DNA of 64,000 bases from Ipomoea triloba (taxonomy: Eukaryota; Streptophyta; Magnoliopsida; Solanales; Convolvulaceae): contig NC_044920.1 of assembly GCF_003576645.1 (NCBI RefSeq), forward strand, positions 14,701,865 to 14,765,864, given 5' to 3'. How positions within the stretch are numbered: position 1 is the first letter of the stretch; each line of letters begins with the position of its first letter. A program made the translations under genes and the position numbers. This document shows positions 1-12,372 of the stretch, in pieces. The notes under the pieces were generated by a model. The model was not told the DNA's origin and searched no databases. It was given only the letters and a program-made list of their open reading frames with translations.

Positions 1-1530
1 CTCAAAGCAACCAAAACAAAGTGTTCATCTCACATATGAACACAAACCAACTCCCAGAAAATGAATCAAAGGATCAATAGATCAAGAATACCAAAAATGG
101 AAACCAAAGACATGAATCAATACTCCAAGCTAAGGTATAAAATACCCAATAAATGACATGAATAAATACTCCAAAGACATGGTAAAATACCCAACAAAAC
201 AATCCAACAATAATCAGAACAAAGGAGAACAACAGACAACCACAACAGCGAAACTGCTCATTGGAAATCAATTCCCAGTGGCCTAACGGAACACCGCAAC
301 GGAGCACACCTCTCCGCCGACCTCCTCCGCAAAGAGGAGACGGTCTCCCTCAACGGGCCTCTCCCCTCCGCCCGACACCACCGTCGCCACCTTGCGGATC
401 GCCCTCGCGGGTTACATTGTGCCGTCCGGGTCTTCCGCAAGGCCAACCCAATTTCCAGATTCCAGAACCGAGAACAGACATGAACAAATCCAACTTCCAG
501 AATACAAAATCAGACCAAATACACTCACATTTCATCCAATTTAGAGTCCAAAAATAAGGAAATCCATAACATCATTGATCATACAACACAAGGCAAAAGA
601 TCAAGATGAAAACCAACAAAATACATCCAAGAAATAGGCTAACAACAAGAATTTTCAGGATTTCCAACACCAAGAACATCATATATAGAATAGGTGAACA
701 AAATAGATTTTGATGGACATAGTGGTTACCTCAAAGAGCTTTTCCTATCCCAACAAGCCTTTTGCTAGCTCACAAAGCCCCACCTTCACCTTGATCATCT
801 TTTTCCCAAAGAACCCCAAAAGAACACTTATAAGATTATGTAAAAAGACTATCTAAAACACAAAATGCAAGATGGATTCTAGGATAGATGCACTTACCCA
901 CTCCCAACCAAGCTTAAAAGAGCAACCTTTACTTGAAATCTTGTAGGGAAAATGAAGATGAATTCTTAGGGAATTTGAGAGGAAAATGGCGTGTAGGAGT
1001 ATAGGGTAGGAGGAAGAAAGAGTGAAAGTCTTAGGGTAATTTGATCTTCAAATTATATACCAAGAATACATACAATATTTAGGTTGTAAGACATTAAATG
1101 ATGTGGGCTTAACTAACTTATAAAATAATGGGTGTAGGAAATAAATATAATCAAGACTAGTAAGTTGGGATTATTAAATTCACCCCTTACAAATTAAATA
1201 CAAGAATTAGCCCATAAGAATGTCTTAGGATCAATATATATACATATATAATGTATGATCAAGAATGTGGGCTTGTAAGAATATTTAATAACAAACATTG
1301 TAAGGGTCCAAATTGAATAAAATCCCTTACAAGAATAAATTCAATTAATTGGGCTCTTGATTAGAATAATTAAGTTAGGCATCAAATATATATACAAGTG
1401 TATATATATATATTAAATTGGAAGAATTAGCCCAATTGGAATTTAATTAAATTGCCCGAAGAATTAATTAGATTGCCCAAGGAATTAATTAACGATCGAA
1501 AGGCTTGAAATGAATTTACGGGGTGTTACA
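1..1530 (-). mobile_element. Ty3/gypsy (Tekay-like) LTR, minus strand, cut by window start
   Basis: Read on the minus strand the segment begins TGTAACACCCCG at 1530. This is the usual start of Tekay/Del-type plant LTRs, and the gypsy LTRs further right also carry TGTAAC...GTTACA ends. A GC-rich patch at about 240-440 is the only compositionally odd part. It gives long open frames on both strands, but none resembles a known protein and I do not call a gene. The far end is outside the window, so length and solo-LTR status are unknown. Confidence 0.5.
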
Positions 1531-4500
1531 CTTAGCCTCCAAGTCTTGCATTTCCTTCATCTTGGCCGAAAATATTAAGGGAAAGGAGAGAGAAAATAGA
1601 TCTCATCTTCATCTTCATCCTTTGTTCAAGAACTCCATAGCCAAGTTCTTCACCAAGTTCTTCCATCCTAGGTAAGACTTTGGATTTTATTCGGTTAAAA
1701 GATTAGAATTCTTTCCAGAACTTATTGTAAGCTAAGAATTCTTGGAAATATTGTTGTTATGGTGAGAATTATTTAGGATCTTCGGTGGAAATTTGGAGGG
1801 GAGGATCACAACACTTTTTACGGTTTTAAAAGCTACTTAGGAGGTAAGGAATCGCTTAAGTCGGTTTAGTCACTTGAAAATGGACAATTGCTAGTGAATG
1901 ATGAGATTAGGAGTTTTATGAATATGTTTGTATACATGTTCATAGCTTGTATATGCATGTACATATTATATTTATGTCCATATAGGCTTATACTTGTGGA
2001 AATATTGAAAAAATCAAGATAGATTTCTGGCAGTAACTTCCGAGATTTATTGGGAAAATTTGGTAAGGTATTTTGATTCTATTTTCTTTAGATATGTAGT
2101 TCAATAAGTGTAGAACCTGCATATAAAATTTCATAATGATCGGAGTAGTATAAGTATGGTTTTCGAATTTTGTTTCAAAACTGGTCCACAGAGAAAAAAT
2201 TTCTGGACAGCACACTGCCAAGGGCAGAAATGGAATTTTTTGTGTTTATTCGCGGATCAAAGTGATCAAAACTTTTTATGGACATCAAGTACTATGAGTT
2301 GGGGTTCTACCATAAAAATTTCAAGCGAAAAAGAGTTCGGGAATTATTTTTACGGGCTCAATCTTTCGGACTGCGCCAAGCTGAAATTTGTCAAGAATAG
2401 GCAGAACGTGTTGGACGCGGCCCTGGACGCGCGTCCACTGCACGTCCAGTGGAGTCCAGTAGGTTCAGAACTAGGCAGAACCCGTGGACGCGGTAACGGA
2501 CGCGCGTCCACCGGGCGTCCAAGGGCGCGAAAGTAAGATTAAATGGTGTAAGCTTGATTATTGACTATTGATGTTTAGATGATGTGGTTGTTTGATGTTC
2601 GTGAGATCAAAATAAGCTTTGGTTATTGAGGTTTAGATGATGGGGTTGTAATGAACCTAAGAGGTTATGAGAATGATGATGATGTTATAACATGTTGATA
2701 CATGGGTTATGAAATGGTGATAAAGTTAGGATGGTTATTACTGATGATTGTAATGATTATAGATAGTAATTAGAGCTTAATTAAGGACTTAGTAATTAAT
2801 GATGGATTAACAGTGGAATTAGGAGGTAATTAAGCTCTAATTATAGTGATTAAGGACTGATAATAGTTATTAAGGTTTAATGACTGGATGAATAGACAGA
2901 ATGGTAATTAATATATTATCAAGGTGGAACTAATTATTTGAAGGATTATCTTTGGTGATTATTGTGAGATCTTTGTTATGGGCAATACTCTCTATTTGGT
3001 GGTTATGTTGAAAGATTGGAATTACTCCTTTAGAATTTATTTGGAGAGGTTGGAATTCTCTCTTTGGTTATTAGTTTAAGAACTTGGAAGTGATTCTTTT
3101 GATTTGGGGATTGTTGGTGTTTACTTGAGGATTTAAAATATCTCTTTGGTAAAGATATTATGGTTTAAAGGAATTTTGAGTGGTGATGATATTACGATGT
3201 TTATTAAGGAAATTGTTATATGGAAATATTGAGATAAAGATTGTATATGGTGAATTTTGAGGAAATAGTTGTTGAACGACTTTGGATTATGGTTAGGCAA
3301 TGACTTTACCTCAAGTTACGATCTAATGGTGTTGATCATGGTGGAAGTTGTCAATGGCGATAATGACAAGGACAACTATCTATTATTAGTTGATGGTGGA
3401 ACCATGATTATGGATCACCGACGATGATTGGATTGTAAGATGAACTGAGATTCATGATAAGGAATAAGGTTAAGGATGTTAATATTAATGGTGCTATGAA
3501 TCGATTGATTCATAAATGATTGACTATGGGTTCGTACTATTATAATAATAGTATTGAGAATGGATATATGTAGTGTTAGTAGAATACATAAGTATCCGAT
3601 GTGTGTCCAGCTTGTGTTCAGAGGTGCTTTCTTCCAAAATGGTTTTGGGAACTATGTTGTAAACCCTTTGGGCAAGTAAAAATGTTTATAAAACTTACGT
3701 TGAAAAACGTACGCTATTTTGGTATATAGGTTGTCAAAACCTTATTTTTGAGGCAAATACCATTTTTTTTTAGTGAGTGTGTACCTCACTTGATTGATGA
3801 GAAAATGATGTTTGAAAAGCCTGCGGGTGCTGAAAGTGTTTTGAAAATCCTTCAGGGGCTAATGAGGTAGCCAATTTTAAATATTGGACTCAATTGCGAA
3901 ATATGTCCAAAAGAAATGATTTGAGCAAGAAAACTGAAGGAAGGAAAATGTTTTCAAACCCTTCGTTCTAGTAAAAGTGGTGAAGGACCTTGTCTTGTAG
4001 CCTACGGGATAAAGAGCTTAAAGTGCCTTTCACGTATGGTGGTTATGTTATTGTATGACCAATTCATACTATTGTGGGCGAAGTCTATTCGCCGAGTACT
4101 ATATCACCCGGAAGGAAAAGGGTCTCCTGCGGGGGTGTGCACACTTAAGTATAGTAACTCTATTTTCGGGTAGGAGTCGTTCTTATGAACCTAGTGAGGC
4201 TAGCTAGGAATCATTCTAACGCTCCTATAAGTCTAGGGGATCAGTATTAGACCGGGCGATGACCACTGAACCCGAGTTGAACGATCCAAGTGGTCAGTCA
4301 AAAGTGGAGAAAGAATACTCCAGAGGCTTCACACTTTCTATCTAGGACCAAGTGTTTTTCGAATGAATGTAGTTACGCTGTAGCTACGGAAAAGAGATGG
4401 TGAAAAGTGAAAATACCCAAAGGTTGTGGGTGATCTCTCTTTGAAAAGTGAAAAGTGATGAGAATTTCCTTATGAAACTAAGGAAGTTTTAAAGCTGAGA

Positions 4501-4995
4501 AAGAAATGATTTTGTCTTACGAGACAGGTGGATGTTGCTTCACTAAACTCTTTTTTTTTTATGCAAAGTCTTTATTGTTAACTTATTTGCAGGTGAAATC
4601 TCATCAATTGGGTACAAGTTACCAAAATTCTTTTATGCGTGTTTTCAAACCTTTGTCTACTTTAAAGTGACAATGGATTTCCTTACTTAGCCGTCGCGCT
4701 AACTACACTTCGATGTGTTCCTTATCAGATGCAGTCTAGCGTGGGCTCCTGCAGCCCGAAGAGCTTTGAATAGGATGGTAGTTGAGGTTGGGGTCTACTC
4801 TTTGATGTAGACAGGGATTATTGTTAATGTTGTAAGTTTAGCCTGTGCACTTAGAGTGGAGTTTGTCAAAGAGGTGATAGAATTCACTCTAGGTGTGGCA
4901 GTAGCACCCAGTTTTCTGCTGATAAGATGTAAGCTTCCGCAGCATATGAATATTGATTTGTAATAAATGTAAGAGTTGAAAATTGGGGTGTTACA
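1531..4995 (+). mobile_element. Ty3/gypsy (Tekay-like) LTR, plus strand, 5'-truncated
   Basis: The stretch parallels the LTR of the gypsy element at 25479. Positions 1550-2400 match about 26030-26850 (CT-rich leader, a GGTAAG donor, then a run including the word CAGCACACTGCCAAGGGCA). Positions 3900-4995 match about 26970-27873, including the shared ending TTGGGGTGTTACA at 4983-4995. An extra ~1.3 kb (about 2540-3800) has no counterpart there. No primer-binding site follows 4995, so it is a solo or orphan LTR. A GC-rich patch at 2400-2530 (repeats of GGACGCG) is internal. There is no gene in this stretch. Confidence 0.65.
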
Positions 4996-5098
4996 GTATA
5001 CCTTGATTTTATTCTCTAATCTTGAATCCCGTATTTAGCATCTTAGCTTGAATAAACCAAGTCCAAATGCATTTAATGTTTATTTCTTGTTTTCTTGC

Positions 5099-5108
5099 CA
5101 CTAGTACA
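5099..5108 (+). repeat. CACTA left terminal inverted repeat
   Basis: CACTAGTACA, the exact reverse complement of 42299-42308. It begins with the CACTA signature and is followed within 30 bases by paired subterminal repeats. Confidence 0.75.
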
Positions 5109-5133
5109 GAATTGATAATATAAAGATGGCTTT

Positions 5134-5310
5134 ACACTACACCTTCTCAATATAGGTGTAGTGGAAAGTAAAGGAAAAAAATATAATGGGAATATCGTAA
5201 ATAAACACATAAGAATCCACTACACCTATAAATAATAGGTGTAGTGGATTCAAAAATATTATTTTAATTTAAATCTTTCCGCGGCACCCACCTGTGAGGG
5301 TGCCGCGGAT
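5134..5310. repeat. CACTA left subterminal hairpin repeats
   Basis: Three short inverted pairs follow one another: CACTACACC...GGTGTAGTG at 5134-5163, a second CACTACACCT...AGGTGTAGTG at 5219-5245, and GCGGCACCC...GGGTGCCGC at 5281-5307. In En/Spm elements such subterminal words bind the element's own TNPA-type protein. The same words recur at the right end (42072-42298), which is the main support for pairing the two ends. Confidence 0.65.
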
Positions 5311-5713
5311 AATAAGCAAATTAAGACCCCCCCCTCTCCCCGATTTCCCCCAAATCAGTACTGCTGCAACTCCATTGTATTTCCAGATCCGATTGCGACA
5401 GGGGCACCAAGGCCCAACTGCAACCGCCGACCGCCACCATCTCCTTTGCGAGGTGCCGACTATGACCGCCGACCGCCACTATCTCCTTCGCGAGGCGCCA
5501 ACTGCGATCGCCGACCGCAAGCATCTCCATCGCGAACCAGGGGCGCCAACTGCAACCGCTGACCGCCACCATCTCCTTCGCGAACCAAGAGCGCCGTTTG
5601 CCATCTCCGTTCAAGACCCAAGAGCGCCGACTGCTGGTTGCCACATCCATTGCCTCCCTCTCACGTACAGCCGTCGGCGCCTCCCGTCCAAGGTCCGTCG
5701 CCATTTCCGGTAA
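5294..5713 (+). CDS. GC-rich CACTA leader exon with in-frame repeats (uncertain)
   Basis: A GC-rich open frame of about 139 codons near the left CACTA end carries four copies of a repeat at 5429, 5471, 5513 and 5561. Spacing is 42, 42 and 48 bp, all multiples of three. Each encodes a variant of TADRHHLLRE. The frame ends inside GGTAAGTTTGG at 5709-5719, a good plant splice donor. I therefore read it as the first, perhaps untranslated, exon of the CACTA transcript. No known domain is recognised. It stands out in base composition from the AT-rich DNA to its right. It could instead be a captured host fragment. Confidence 0.35.
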   Translation: MRVPRIISKLRPPPLPDFPQISTAATPLYFQIRLRQGHQGPTATADRHHLLCEVPTMTADRHYLLREAPTAIADRKHLHREPGAPTATADRHHLLREPRAPFAISVQDPRAPTAGCHIHCLPLTYSRRRLPSKVRRHFR

Positions 5714-6394
5714 GTTTGGTTATTTATTTTTTATTTATTTGTTTATTTCGAATTATATTGCATGAATGATTTATATTTCTTTTTTTTTTAATTTTTTTGA
5801 ATATTAATGTTATTGTGATATATTTGATATTTTAAGAAATAAATTTTTAGTTTTTGTTGATTTATTTTGATTATAAGTGTGATTGTGCTATATTTGATAT
5901 ATAAATTTTGAAAGAGATATAGTAGTTACTTTGAATGTAAAATTTTACATTAAAAATTTATATTGATGAGTTAGGTATATAATTAGGTGAGCTAGATTGA
6001 TTTGGATGAATTATATTGAATTATGTTGTTTGATAAATTATATTGAATTTGGTGAGTTAGGTATATAATTCGATGAGTTAGCTAGGTATTTTTGATGAAG
6101 TAGATTGATTTGGATGAGTTAGATATATATTCTTTGATTATATAAACTAGGTATTTTGATGAAGTAGATTGATTTGGAAGAGTTAGATATATATTCTTGA
6201 TTATATAAACTATGTATTTTGATGAAGTAGATTGATTTGGATGTGTTAGATATATATTCTTTGATTATATAAACTAGGTATTTTGAAGAATTAAGTGTTG
6301 ATTACGATATAGGTAATGATTTCAAATTACCTAATATCGTTTCAAAATGTATCCATAATCGAGTATCCATATCTGATCTTCATAGTACTATCAA
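5714..6394. repeat. AT-rich intron-like stretch with ~64-bp tandem repeats
   Basis: After the donor at 5709 the sequence is T-rich and non-coding. A repeat of about 64 bp starts at 6094, 6158 and 6221, with a partial copy to 6290. Each unit contains GATGAAGTAGATTGATTTGG and TTAGATATATATTC. It probably lies in the first intron of the transposase gene. Confidence 0.6.
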
Positions 6395-9300
6395 TTGGCA
6401 GATATGGATCGGAGTTGGATGTATGAGAAACACACTACGGTTAAATATATACAAGGGGTTCAAGAGTTTATACAATATGCTGAAGAAAATAAAAGCCAAA
6501 AAGCGGAAGATTTTATAACTTGTCCGTGTTGCGATTGTAAAAATTTTAGAAGATATCGTAACTCTGAGGTAGTGAAGCTCTATTTGATACGCCGTGGCTT
6601 TAAGGAAGGGTATGATCAATGGATATGACATGGTGAAAGCTTACCTCCTAATACAAGTGTTAGTAGGAATGAAGCTCATGTTGATAGTGAAACTCTTGTA
6701 CAGAATGAAACTCAAACAAATAGTCAAACTCAGGCAGATAACAAGAAGAATAATGAAACTCATGTTAGCAATGAGGAAGATGATAAAATTAATGACCGAA
6801 TAGATGAAATGATGCGTGATATGCAAGGAGATTTTAGTGAAATGCCTCATGAATTTAAATGTTTGTTTGATAATGCTGAAAACTGTTGTTCTCTGGGTGT
6901 ACCAAATATACTAAGTTAACTGGTGTGCTTAAATTATATAATTTAAAAGCAAAGAATGGATGGAGTGATAAGATTTTCACGGGATTATTAGAATTACTAA
7001 AAGACATGCTTCATAGTGATAATGAACTTCTAAATTCAACCTACGAAGCAAAGAAGTTGTTGTGTCCGTTGGGTATGGACATTTAGAGGATACATGCATG
7101 TCCAAATGATTGTATATTGTATTGGAAATAATACAAAGACTTGTTGTGTCCAAAGTGTGGGTCTACACGTTATAAAAGGAAAAATGTTGGTGTGCGTGAT
7201 GATAAGAAAGGCCCACCAGCGAAAGTATTATGGTATTTACCCGTAATACAAGATTTAAACGCATGTTTGCTAATCCAAAGGAGGCAAAAAATTTGCAATG
7301 GCATGCTATTGGGAGAAAAGACAATGGAAAACTAAGACATCCAGCCTGAATATTGTGTACTGATTGAATGAACCCCCATGGTAACATGAGCAGTCGACAC
7401 AGTACTTGGCCTGTCCTATTAGTAGTCTATAATCTTCCACCTTGGTTGTGTATGAAGCGGAAATACATCATGTTGTCGTTGTTAATATCAGGACCTAAAC
7501 AACCGGGAAGTGACATAGATGTATATCTAGCGCTACTTATTGAAGATTTAAAGATGTTGTCGTTGTTAATATCAGGACCTAAACAACCGGGAAGTGACAT
7601 AGATGTATATCTAGCGCTACTTATTGAAGATTTAAAGATGTTGTGGAATGAAGGTGTGTCGGTGTATGATGCTTATAGTCGAAGCAATTTTACCTTACGT
7701 GCAATGATCTTTTGCATCATAAATGATTTTCCAGCTTACGGTAACCTATCAGGTTATACTTGTAAAGGAGCTAAGGCATGTCCCATTTGTCAAGATGAAA
7801 ATCCCGATCTATGGTTGAGTAACAGTAAAAAGAATGTGTTCATGAGTCATAGGACATTTCTCCTAGTTGGTCATCCTTATCGAAAGAAGAAAAAAGCTTT
7901 TAATTCGAGTAGCTCGTTTGCCTTTATCTGGACATGCAATTCATGAACGTGTTAAAAATGTTGATGTTGCTTTTGGCAAAGCTTGTAAGACTACTCAGAA
8001 GACTCTCTGGAAGAAGAGGTCTATATTTTGGGATCTACCATATTGGGAACATTTAGGAGTTAGACATTGTCTTGATGTGATGCATATTGAGAAGAATGTT
8101 TGTGAATGCATTATTGGAACATTGTTGAACATTCAAGGAAAGACAAAAGATGGTATTAAAGCTAGAAAGGATATGGTTGAAATGAGAATACGGGAGAAGT
8201 TAGCACCATAAGAATCAGGAAAACGGACATACTTACCTTCAGCTTGTCATACTTTGTCCAAAAAAGAGAAAACAAGTTTTTGTGCTTGTTTAAATGGTGT
8301 CAAGGTTCCATCTGGTTATTCATCGAATATTAAAAAACTTGTGTCAATGAAAGACCTTAAATTGGTTGGCATGAAGTCTCATGATTTTCATATATTAATG
8401 CAGCACATGCTCCCTGTAGCTATTCGGGATATTTTACCGAAACATGTTAGACAAGCTATAACAAAACTTTGTTTCTTTTTCAATGCTATTTGTAGTAAAG
8501 TTGTTGATGTAGATGTGTTAGATGCTTTCCAGGCTGATGTGGTTGTTACTTTATGTCAACTTGAAATGTATTTTCCCCCATCTTTTTTTTTAATATTATG
8601 GTGCACTTGATTGTTCACTTAGTGAGGAAAATTACGATCACTGGTCTGGTTTTTATGAGATATATGTATCCGTTTGAAAGATACATGGGCATATTGAAAG
8701 GATATGTGAGAAACAGATATCAACCTGAAGGAAGTATAATTGAAGGTTATGGTTCCGAAGACGCCATTGAATTCTGTACTGATTATTTAGCTGGTGTTGA
8801 GTCTATTGGTATTCCCAAACCTCGTCATGATGGAGGACTCAGTGGAAAAGGTACTATTGGATAAAAAATGTTAGTTTCATCTATAAACTTGCGAGATAAG
8901 GCACATCATCTCGTATTGGAACACATTTCTGAGGTTCATCCATACTTGGACCAACACATGTCCATGATAAGACAACAAAATCCTTCAAAGGGTGAAAGAT
9001 GGGTGGCCATTGAACACAACCGCACTTTTATAAGATGGTTCAGAGATACTGTGATGAAAGAGCTATCTCAAGTGCCAAATAATGTCAGTGAAACCATCAA
9101 ATGGTTATCATATGGACCTGCTATGCTTGTGAGTTGTTATGAAGGTTATGACATAAATGGATATACATTTTATACCAAGCAACAAGATGAAAAGAGTGTG
9201 GTGCAAAATAGTGGGGCTACTTTAGTAGCAACATCAAAAGATTATTCGTGTTAAAGATACTAAACTGATTGATGCTGTTATGCCTTACTATGTTGTGATT

Positions 9301-9705
9301 GAAGAAATTTGGGAACTTGATTACATCGAATTTAAAATTCCTCTATTCCGATGTAGTTGGGTTGATAATAGAAGAGGCGTTCGGATAGATGAATTGGGTT
9401 TTACTTTGGTTGATTTTTGTTGGTTGGGTTATCATGATGAACCATTCATACTTGCTTCTCAGGCAAAATAAGTGTTTTATGTTTCTAATCCTACTGATAA
9501 TAAATGGTCAGTTGTCTTACAAGGCAAGAGAAGTATTGTCGGCGTTGTAGATGTTGTTGATGAAGAAGAGTATGATCATTTTGATGAAACTCCTCTATTT
9601 TCTATTGGTATTCAGTCTTCACATTCAGAGGAAGATAACCTTGAAATTAGTTATATGCGTAGTGATCATGAAGAAGGATTGTGGGTTGACCATCGGGCAT
9701 TATAA
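6395..9705 (+). pseudogene. TNP2-type En/Spm (CACTA) transposase, broken
   Basis: The pieces follow the usual domain order. 6404-6628 is the N-terminal transposase-associated domain (DRSWMY, then CPCCDC with cysteine pairs, ending YDQW). About 6890-7330 is the zinc-finger lead-in (KYTKLTGVLKLYNLKAKNGW, CPNDC, CPKCGS). 7368-8210 is the tnp2 core (NMSSRHSTWPVLLV, NLPPWLCMKRKY, CPICQDE, HCLDVMHIEKN). 8254-8864 is a DUF4218-like part (YMYPFERYMGILKGYVRNR), and 9280-9545 is a DUF4216-like part (IPLFRCSW, KWSVVLQGKR). A TGA follows the first domain, a TAG sits near 7084, there are frame changes near 6910, 7240, 7330 and 8600, and an 84-bp duplication at 7470. The protein would act in the nucleus to cut the CACTA ends, but this copy cannot encode it intact. 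Confidence 0.88.
7470..7637 (+). repeat. 84-bp in-frame tandem duplication in transposase core
   Basis: Two copies of an 84-bp unit start at 7470 and 7554. The unit is exactly 28 codons, so the frame is kept and the block from MLSLLISGPK to IEDLK occurs twice in a row. The two copies appear identical, so the duplication is either very recent or an assembly artefact. Confidence 0.9.
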
Positions 9706-9834
9706 TTTTTTGTTGTAAGATTAATAAATTATTGACAAGAACTTTTGTTTGGTATTTTATTGGAATTGAAATTCAATATAACATGTTTATTGATATATAT
9801 GTTTTTTTGTATGTGCAGGTATATATAGACAGCC
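9706..9834. other. Intergenic spacer between the two CACTA genes
   Basis: A short AT-rich gap between the stop of the transposase remnant and the start codon of the second gene. Nothing else is seen in it. Confidence 0.5.
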
Positions 9835-11336
9835 ATGAGTGACCAAACTAGAGAAACTGATGGTTCAAATTCTAAAGAAACTCCTCCCCGACCTAAAAGA
9901 AGGGGCCCCAATGCATGCAAAATATTAATGGAGAAAAAGGACAAAGAAGATATTTCAATTCAGTTTGATGAATATAATAGGGCGGTTGGTGAACATCGCA
10001 AGTCGTTTAAATCTTACATTGGGACTTTGGTTCGTTCTAGAGTTGATATCAATATCGACAGTTGGCCGAATGTAGATGAAACGCTTAAAAATACAATTTG
10101 GACAGATGTTAAGGTATTCAATAACTTTATATTAACTGTCAATTATTTATATAAGTATAATTGTCAATTATTTTCATCGCTTATGTTCATTTTGTTTTTC
10201 AGAAACAATTTGGCATTGAAGATGATACAAAGAAGGAGATGGTATTGAAAATTGCATCAACGAGATGGAGGGACTTCAAGAGTAGATTGAGGCGTGAACA
10301 TGTTGTCAATAAGCACCCAAATTATGAATCTCCTATACAACTATATGAATTCTTAAGTAAAGAGCAATGTGAGAAGTTTGTTGCAGAGTACGAGAGTGAA
10401 CCGTTCAAGGTATGTTTATTTCATTTTATTATTAGTAGTTTTAGTGTTTTAGTTCAATTGTTTTATTAGTATTAACATATCATTCAAATTATAGGAGAAA
10501 ATTCAGAAGGCATGGCAAAGGCAGTCATGCAATGTGCATCCAAACTTCCTATGTTCTGCTGGATATGCGGGTAAACGACCAGAGTGGATGATATAAGACC
10601 CTCTATCTTCACAATCTTCTTATGCTTCTGTTAGCTCGTCATTATTGTCAGATGATCGTAATTTTGACTGGGTACATGCAAGAATTAAGAAGTCAAAAGA
10701 AAGAAGTTATTACATTCCAAATGGAAAACCACAAGGGGTGTTTCAAAAAATTTTAAGTACTATTCTTAAAAAGTTGTTATTAGAATATATAATATTTATA
10801 AAAATAAAATAGTAATACTTGCCTTTATCTAATTGATTGGAACAGGTAGAAAAATGTGATGAAGTTAACCAAGGGACATTTCAACCGAACACACATCAAG
10901 ACATCTTGTCAGTAGCTCTTGGTAAATCAGAGGAGAAACGGGGTTCAGGTAATGTAAGAGGAGTTGGTTCATACTCCACCATCCGACAAGTGTTTGGTAA
11001 ACCAGAGCAGAAACGGAGCATACCGAGTGGTCTTATTTCTACTGATGATTGCCAAAAGATGTTGGAAAAGTGCAGGCAAACAACAATGTTAAAGGTGCAA
11101 CCCAAGATTGACATGCTCACCCAGAAACTCAATGTATTGTTGAAGAACATGCCAACCACACACCTATATCCACAAGGAGTTTCGGTTGACTCTCCTCAAA
11201 GTGCTTATGCGCCTAGTGATCAACCTCGGACCTGAAGCAGTTGTCAATCGGTTGATGTATATCCAGTAACTACAATTAAAGTAATATTAGAAATTATTTC
11301 ATAATTGAAATATTATCCTTTTATAAATTTATGCCT

Positions 11337-11383
<47 letters not shown>

Positions 11384-12372
11384 AGTAGAGCCGAAAAAAG
11401 TGTAGTCTTGCACTATGTGGTCTCGACGACAAACCATATGTTGTTGCAAGGGGTACGGTTTACCCAACTACAAATGAGATCACAATAGTGCATAATGTGC
11501 CACTATTACCTAATCATGTCAAATTCATGGTTGATGAAGTGGTTGATGGTGTAGAAGAATGTAATCTCCCCGTAGAAAGTTTGCAGTATAAGACTTTGGG
11601 AGATATTGCTTGTAGTCATGCACAATGGCCTACTCATTTAGTTATTTTGGATGAGGTATGCATTCTTATATTAGTTATTAATTAAGTTCAATATCGTTGT
11701 TTACATTTTAAATGTTAGTATACATAAAATTTTATATTTGTAGGAAAATGTTAAAATAAGTTCATCAAAACAAAAAAAAAAAAAAAAACAAATGAGAGAC
11801 CTAAGTGCTGAGCTATCTGGTACTTCTATACGGTCTCCAATTGTTGGTGAGAATGTCTTTTTGCTTTGGGGAAATACTGCAAGAAGCTTGTCAAAGCATT
11901 GGAATCATTTCCTGTTGAAAAAGAGTACATTGATTTAGATTTAGATCAGACAGTCTTCCATCACGAAAACGTGAATGGTGTTTTTGTGATGATCGAGGAT
12001 ATACAGGATATGTTGACAATGAAGTGGCTCAATGTCTCGATTATACAAGTGTTTATGCTGTAAGTTTCAAATTGTACATGTGTTTTATACATTTACTTTT
12101 TATGTTTATTGAAATTCTTATTTGTAATTTTTCAGGTTTTTGAATAAGCTGTGTAAGCAACTTGGAGTGACATCTAACGATTTTGCATGTACAACCCAAA
12201 TTACAGCAAATATGGTTAACATCATATTCGCACCGTATCATCAAGAGTAAGTCTTTTACTTTGCTAATTTATATAACTTAATAACTTTATTTGTAATGTT
12301 TGGTATTAGAATTTTAATTTATATATATATGATTTGTAAATATAGCAATCATTGGTTGTTGATTGTGATTTG
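9835..12372 (+). pseudogene. Second CACTA gene: Ptta/En-Spm domain with Ulp1-like protease end, truncated by LTR
   Basis: Reconstructed exons are about 9835-10112, 10202-10408, 10495-10740, 10847-11265, 11385-11655, 11743-12060, 12136-12247 and 12347-12372, with GT/AG borders at most joints. The start is rich in basic residues (RPKRRGPNACK). Next comes the plant En/Spm second-ORF domain (ASTRWRDFKSRLRREHV, HPNF.CSAGYAGKRPEW). It ends with a part typical of CACTA Ulp1/C48 protease fusions (DLDQTVFHHENVNGVF, then NHWLLIVIC, whose histidine should be catalytic). Stops at about 10594 (TAA after RPEWMI) and 11233 (TGA), plus a frame change near 11860, show decay. A copia LTR begins at 12373, so the rest of the protease (Asp and Cys of the triad) is missing. 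A (TA)n run at 11339-11380 lies in an intron. Confidence 0.8.

Noticed and set aside
261..557. Overlapping GC-rich open frames on both strands
   Set aside because: They lie within LTR-like sequence, lack known domains, and are open on both strands because of composition.
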